Source of the DNA: Styela clava
Lineage: Eukaryota > Chordata > Ascidiacea > Stolidobranchia > Styelidae
Length of the DNA: 64,000 nucleotides
Assembly: GCF_964204865.1 (NCBI RefSeq)
Contig: NC_135264.1
Span: 4,618,001-4,682,000, forward strand
Direction of reading: 5' to 3'
The first letter of the stretch is position 1. Every line of letters starts with the position of its first letter. This document shows, in pieces, positions 59,150 to 64,000 of the stretch. The translations under genes were made by a program, and so were the position numbers. Under the pieces are notes generated by a model, which saw only the letters and a list, made by a program, of their open reading frames with translations, made no database searches and was not told the origin of the DNA.

Positions 59150-59945
59150 TGCAAAATATTCCAACTGTTGGATAAAACGAATGTTTTCACTTTCACAAAA
59201 TATGTTAATCCATTTTTCATTCGGATGGGGTGTATATTGAAGATTTTGGCGTTGAAACAAAATTTAGTTCTGAACCTACGGTTTTTATTCCACTATATAA
59301 CATTAAAATATGAATTCATCTGAATTGTTCAATCATTCAATGTTTCAATATTTTCCAAGGTTGGCATATTGAGATAATAGCATCTAAGGAAAGAAAGTGA
59401 TTTATATTCTTAGACCAGCGGTTCTCAAACTTTTAAATACAATATATGTGAAATCTTAACTACGTTTCCATATACGTTGATGCTTGACATACAGATAAAC
59501 TTTACGCCTAATTACTGCGTTTCAGTCTGGTAAATAAGTACACGACATTATTTTGTTAATATGTTTTGTATTCGAGTAAATGCTGTACTTTTTGTGGAAA
59601 ATCAACCATGTGAAACGATATTTATGTTCAAAACAGTATCCAATAATTTATTACTGTTGCTTGGCAGTTCTCATCGTAATTTTTGGAGTATTGAGTTAGT
59701 TGGCTCAGCCTTAAAATTTGGAAGTATGTGTTATGTGTTATACAATGAAGAGCATGTTATGCGTGTTAGCGAGAGCAATGAACGAATATATAGACACAAA
59801 GGTTCAAGAACTGATACCGGTAGCCAATGCAACTCGCGCGGAAATGTAACTAAGCACTGAGTTCGCAACATATTTCAAATACCCATGATTCAATATTTAT
59901 GGTATTCAAAGAAATCAAATGTCATAACAACTGTTTGTTTCAGGA
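59150..59945. repeat. Block B, second copy, with the start of block C
   Basis: Matches 55500-56300 and runs about 60 bp into the sequence that precedes the GNAT start codon in copy 1 (atgattcaatatttatg ... aactgtttgtttca), then breaks off. It is therefore a partial third copy of the upstream region without a gene. 59946-60800 that follows is unique-looking and holds no gene. Confidence 0.65.
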
Positions 59946-60809
59946 TACCAAATACCACGGAAATCTGCGGACATAAAATGTGTGATAAACTCTACGATTA
60001 TAATTATTTTTTGATTCGTATTTTTGCAAGCTTGCAAAGTCTTCATCGCCTTTTAAAATACTGAGGTTAACTAAAGAATTCCAAAGAATACTTCCTATTA
60101 TAGTATAATGATAAATTGATCGAATATACTTAATATTGGTCAGCTTATATTTATCATAATTCGGGAAAAAATCGGATGCGGTCTAACGGTAATTTAAGAA
60201 TATAGATAAGAAGGTACATCGTGAAAATGATTGACTGTTTCAACTTCAAGGACCATTAAAAATATTTTAAAATTTTTCAATGTGTGTGCCAAAAACACAC
60301 GAAAGTTTACGATTTACAATGTCTAAAAAATTGCGGATGAGGAAATCTATGACCTGGTGATTATTTGAAAACTTGATTAATTTAAAATATAACGATTCCA
60401 TGAAAGATAGTAGAGAATTTTTCAAGTTTAGTAATGAGCGAAAAATTCTATGAAAATCATGACAATGGTGACATAGTTCGTTACAAGCGAGAGTTAATCA
60501 GCTTATACAAATGATATTTATATATCAAAGGACATGTCAAATTCCCGATTAATTTATTTTGTACAGATGCATAAGTAATCTTCAATATTCGTCCGAAAAG
60601 GCTACGATTACAGCCACGGTTAACCAAAGGGTCGCGTGTTTGAATTCGCCACAAAAATAAGATGTTCATATCTTATTTTTTGAATGGGAAGAGCTCCGAA
60701 AGCTCCTATTTCAAAAAGTATAGAAATGCTTTGACAAGAGCCATGCATGAATCTTTTATTACCCAAGGGATGCAAATGAATATTTATAGTTTTTTATTTA
60801 TTTATTGAG

Positions 60810-61300
60810 CTGTAAAGTTGTCTACTTACCAACGTTGTATACAATGTACATGTGAATGATACTTATGAATGATACAAAGTATACAATGCATTTTGAATTG
60901 ATAACCCACTCCATTGGTAAAGGAGTCATAGGCACAGCGTTCAGAGTCAAGGCAGGCATATACAGAACAAATGAGCTGAAAAATATAAATGTAGTTAGGC
61001 GTTTGAGTGTTCGAAATATTATTTCCTGAGAGCAGTGAGAGAAGAACATTCCTTATTTGGCAACTTATGAAGCGAAGTCCGAAGGTTATACGTTTATAGA
61101 TTTTTAGACAACAATTCAGCACCTTTTTACAGAGCGTCCTAGTAAGACCCTTGAATTGCATAGAATAGTCATTTTCACACTTGCTAAAACATCCTTGCGT
61201 TATGCGCATACGGATCCACCAGCACAGAATTATATAGAGCAAGGGAATGAAGTCAGTCCCACGTAACCCCAACCGTTAGTTCTATTTTTTGATTACCCTT
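60810..61300. repeat. Block A, second copy (promoter-proximal region of GNAT gene 2)
   Basis: Matches 54640-55290, including the attgtatacaatgt palindrome-like start (more diverged here) and the ggatccaccagcac plus TATA-like stretch. A 148-codon open frame on its minus strand (61272-60826) is not preserved in the other copy and is not taken as a gene. Confidence 0.65.
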
Positions 61301-61418
61301 TGAATATTTTAAAAAGTCATGATTAAATATTTATGTTATCAAAAAAAATCAAATGTTATAACAAGTGTTTGTTTCAAGGTAAAAGAACAATTGTTCTATA
61401 ACACAATTTAACTAAGTT

Positions 61419-63513
61419 ATGACATTATTAAATGATATAACATACAAAGTTATTAACTGCGACAATTTGTGCTCAGTTCGAGCTTTGATCGAAGAACATT
61501 ACACGCCAGATATCGCGCTTGGAAAGTATTTGAAATGTACCAAAGAAGATTTGATACCGACTTATTATACTCTACTAGAGGTTGGCTAATTCAACACCAG
61601 ATTTGGAATAGATATAATATATTTATATATAGGAAAATATGACAAGTCGATTGACTTCTTTGTTTTATTATTAATTGTAGACTGGTAGTTTAATTCAATA
61701 GACATCCTCTCAGATTGAGTCAAAGTTATGTAAATCATATTGCAGAAGTTGTTACAGTCGATATCCCTGTTGTGTAGAAACCCAATTTATAGTTAGGTAT
61801 GAAAATTACTGTGGTGCTAAAATATTGTACAAATATTGCCCAAGCGATTCAGTATTCTTTACATGTATAAATTGTTTTTGTTTTACACGTGGAGCTAGTC
61901 TTAGTAATAATTGATATATTCATATATTTAATTCCAGTCCTTTTTAAGTCGAGGAAATTCAATCGGAGCTTTTTGTGGTAAAGATGATGAGTTGTGTGGA
62001 GTAGCGATTAACGTAAAACCTAACCGTACTGATGAGATGAAATACTTGAAAACGTTTCATTTAAACGAAAGGTATGCAGCTATGTACCGGGTAAGATATA
62101 TCACAAAGTCTAAAAATATACAAAAAATCAAATATGAATTCAATAGAAGTCACGAAATATGTTTTTAAAACAAAAATCAACAAGAATCTCTCCTTTTGTC
62201 TTAAAGTTTATGGATACGACTAAATTAGAATTATGAATGAGTTTCTTTCGTCATGCTATATATTTGCTGGGGAAGTTTCATTACACTGCAGTTTTTTTCA
62301 ACCAAGTAAGTCAATCGTTACGTTTAAAAATACGAATTCGAATATGACAACGATATACCTATTGATGAAGTATCCAATTGAACGTTATTGCAGACCAGGA
62401 TATACTTGACTTGATCTGAGCGGTTTTGAAAAATGGTAATTCTCCGCATAATTGTCGAGAAAAACCTCTTTTCCATAACAGTTAGGATAATTTATATATC
62501 GTTATAACTGAAGGCAATTGTGTACATTCTCTCGTCTGTTTCGATTAGCTCATGGCATCGATTAGCGGTAGTGACATGCCAAATATTCTTGGAACTGACC
62601 GCTACTGGGAAATAAAAATGGTAACTGTGCATCCAAAATACAGAGAAAGAAGTTTGATGACTGAACTTGTTAAAAGGTATGAATATCCAGAAGCATGGTG
62701 GTGAGTTTCTGTTAAAATTAATAAAAACATTGTTGTGACTACGTTGCTAGCACATGCTGAAAGATCTGAATCGATGCTTAAAGAGCTGATGGACACTCTC
62801 AACACACTTTAGTGACGACAAAAAGGCCAACTTATAACAAGATTGTTCATTTGGAACAATAACTGAATTAGCTACAGGACCTAATTTGGTAACGTCGACC
62901 TAACGTGGTTCTTATGAGGTCGACCAAAGACGACGTCGTGTATAATAATAATTCATAGAAAGTTGTCATTCAAATACATAAATTTAGTGTCACTCCCATT
63001 CACATTTTTTATTATTCAATCCTCCATCACTGCCATTGTTGTACATAGTGTCAACTAAAGATAACGAAAGTCAAGGAGTTATCATACCAATAACCACTTC
63101 AACCAAATTTCCTGTTGATTATGGCATTCCAGGAAACAAATAAAAAAAAATTAATATCATTCTCCTAAAAAATTTTGCTTGTTGATGTAATATATATTTT
63201 GTTAAAATAACATTGTTTCGTGCCTAGAAAAATTTATTTCAATAGATTTTGCTTCATATTCGAATCAATTGGAGATTCATTTTATAGGTCTAATATCTTG
63301 GCGAAACAAAGGGGAACAGAAAAACTGGTGATGTTTCAAACATACGACCAAAGCTTGAAGTCTCCGGAAAAAATAGATGGCTTTGAAATTATTAAACAAT
63401 TAGATTTGAGAGAATACGTTGATTCAGTCACGGGAAAGAAAGAGTTTTTAGGAATGAAGCCGCCATACCACTTACAAGTCATTATTGTCAAAAAAGTATG
63501 CTGGAGTATATAA
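61419..63513 (+). CDS. GNAT-family protein 2, four exons, 222 aa, acetyl-CoA loop altered
   Basis: Exons 61419-61580, 61938-62090, 62549-62676 and 63288-63513 sum to 669 nt, with the same phases and intron positions as gene 1. The first three exons are the same length as in gene 1; the last is 9 nt longer and ends KKVCWSI. The fold-defining motifs are kept (YWEIKMVTVHPKYR, LVMFQTYDQSLK), but the pyrophosphate loop RGRGL of gene 1 reads RERSL, so both glycines are replaced. In GNAT enzymes that loop contacts acetyl-CoA through backbone amides, and loss of both glycines should weaken or abolish binding. Frames and splice sites are open, so it may be a pseudoenzyme or a very young pseudogene. 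Confidence 0.75.
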
Positions 63514-63869
63514 AGAGAAATTACGGATGGCAAGCATGGTGTTGAAAATATAAATATCTCAATCTTTAAAAAATGTAGATGCATGAACCAGGATTGTCCA
63601 AAACAACCGAATATTTGAATTTCAAAGAATTCGATTTTCTTATTTAGCTTATTTTAGAATAATTTCCAATATTGGTCCTTTTTCTGCCTCAGCAAAACGA
63701 TTTTCTGTGATTTGTCACGTGTTGCTATGGCGTTGAAATAGAATCGGCCTCGATTATCCGTTATCTTATGTGGGAGCGTGCGACGCATATTGTTACATCT
63801 GTGAACAGTTAGGATTTTCATACTTGTACCGGAGGAGAAGAAAACCTTGATCATGTTGTGAACGACTGC

Positions 63870-64000
63870 TTGTCGTCCGGTTATCAGTCCATGTCCGGTG
63901 TTGGATCAGGTAGGCTTATTTCGTATTCAGATGCGTGGACCTGATGGTGGAGGAACTAACCAGCGGTTACGTAAACCACCCTTACGACGACGAGGAGTCA
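63870..64000 (-). mobile_element. SINE, minus strand, cut by the window end
   Basis: Starts gtccggttatcagtccatgt and continues with the SINE body in reverse (cagatgcgtggacctgat, ggaactaaccagcggttacg). It is the counterpart of 58510-58672 in the second GNAT unit. Confidence 0.6.

Noticed and set aside
60595..60660. tRNA-like sequence
   Set aside because: The B-box match is weak (gtttgaattcg) and no cloverleaf closes.
60826..61272. 148-codon minus-strand open frame as a gene
   Set aside because: The duplicate block at 54640-55290 does not keep the frame, the translation is Cys/Ile-rich low-quality sequence, and no family resemblance is seen.

Overview
The window is eukaryotic nuclear DNA: AT-rich, genes split by short GT-AG introns, long intergenic stretches, and dense nested transposons (Ty3-like LTR element, LINEs, tRNA-derived SINEs, hAT elements, MITEs, a satellite-bearing foldback-like element). 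The gene families (DRAM, a DTX3L/PARP14-like protein, GNAT acetyltransferases, a secreted Cys-rich protein) fit a marine invertebrate animal. A tunicate or another invertebrate deuterostome is my guess; nothing visible proves the lineage.

Layout. 0-8 kb: a tandem duplication of a DRAM-type membrane protein gene. The last exon of one copy lies at 70-327 and a full five-exon copy at 3813-6456. A TIR transposon (862-1683) sits only in the first unit, and a MITE with 8-bp target duplications lies at 2645-2880. 8-11.7 kb: no gene found. 11.7-25.6 kb: a three-level nest. An older repeat is split by a young Ty3-like LTR retrotransposon (11867-25404, minus strand). The 5' LTR of that element is in turn split by an 8,052-bp element (17186-25237) with 21-bp terminal inverted repeats and an 11-bp target duplication. 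Most of this last element is two head-to-head arrays of a ~195-bp satellite. 25.6-29.3 kb: LINE and SINE fragments and a MITE. 29.3-33.4 kb: a LINE with both ORFs open. 33.4-38 kb: old repeats, including a copy of the split repeat that lacks the LTR element and so shows the empty site.

38-44.2 kb: an eleven-exon gene coding for 711 aa, with RRM, linker/KH-like region, macro domain, C3HC4 RING and Deltex C-terminal domain. Vertebrates keep the macro domain and the Deltex ligase in separate partner proteins (PARP9 and DTX3L). 44.4-47.5 kb: a stack of nested hAT elements and a SINE just downstream of its stop codon. 51.1-52.4 kb: a three-exon gene for a secreted Cys-rich protein with a long basic, Ser/Thr/Pro-rich tail. 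53.3-54 kb: an AT-rich repeat patch. 54.6-64 kb: a local duplication carrying two four-exon GNAT acetyltransferase genes. The second has lost the two glycines of the acetyl-CoA pyrophosphate-binding loop.

The host genes are not an operon and no shared pathway is evident. The exon models come from reading splice sites by eye. They are supported by phase continuity, by total lengths divisible by three, and, for the GNAT and DRAM genes, by the paralogous copy.
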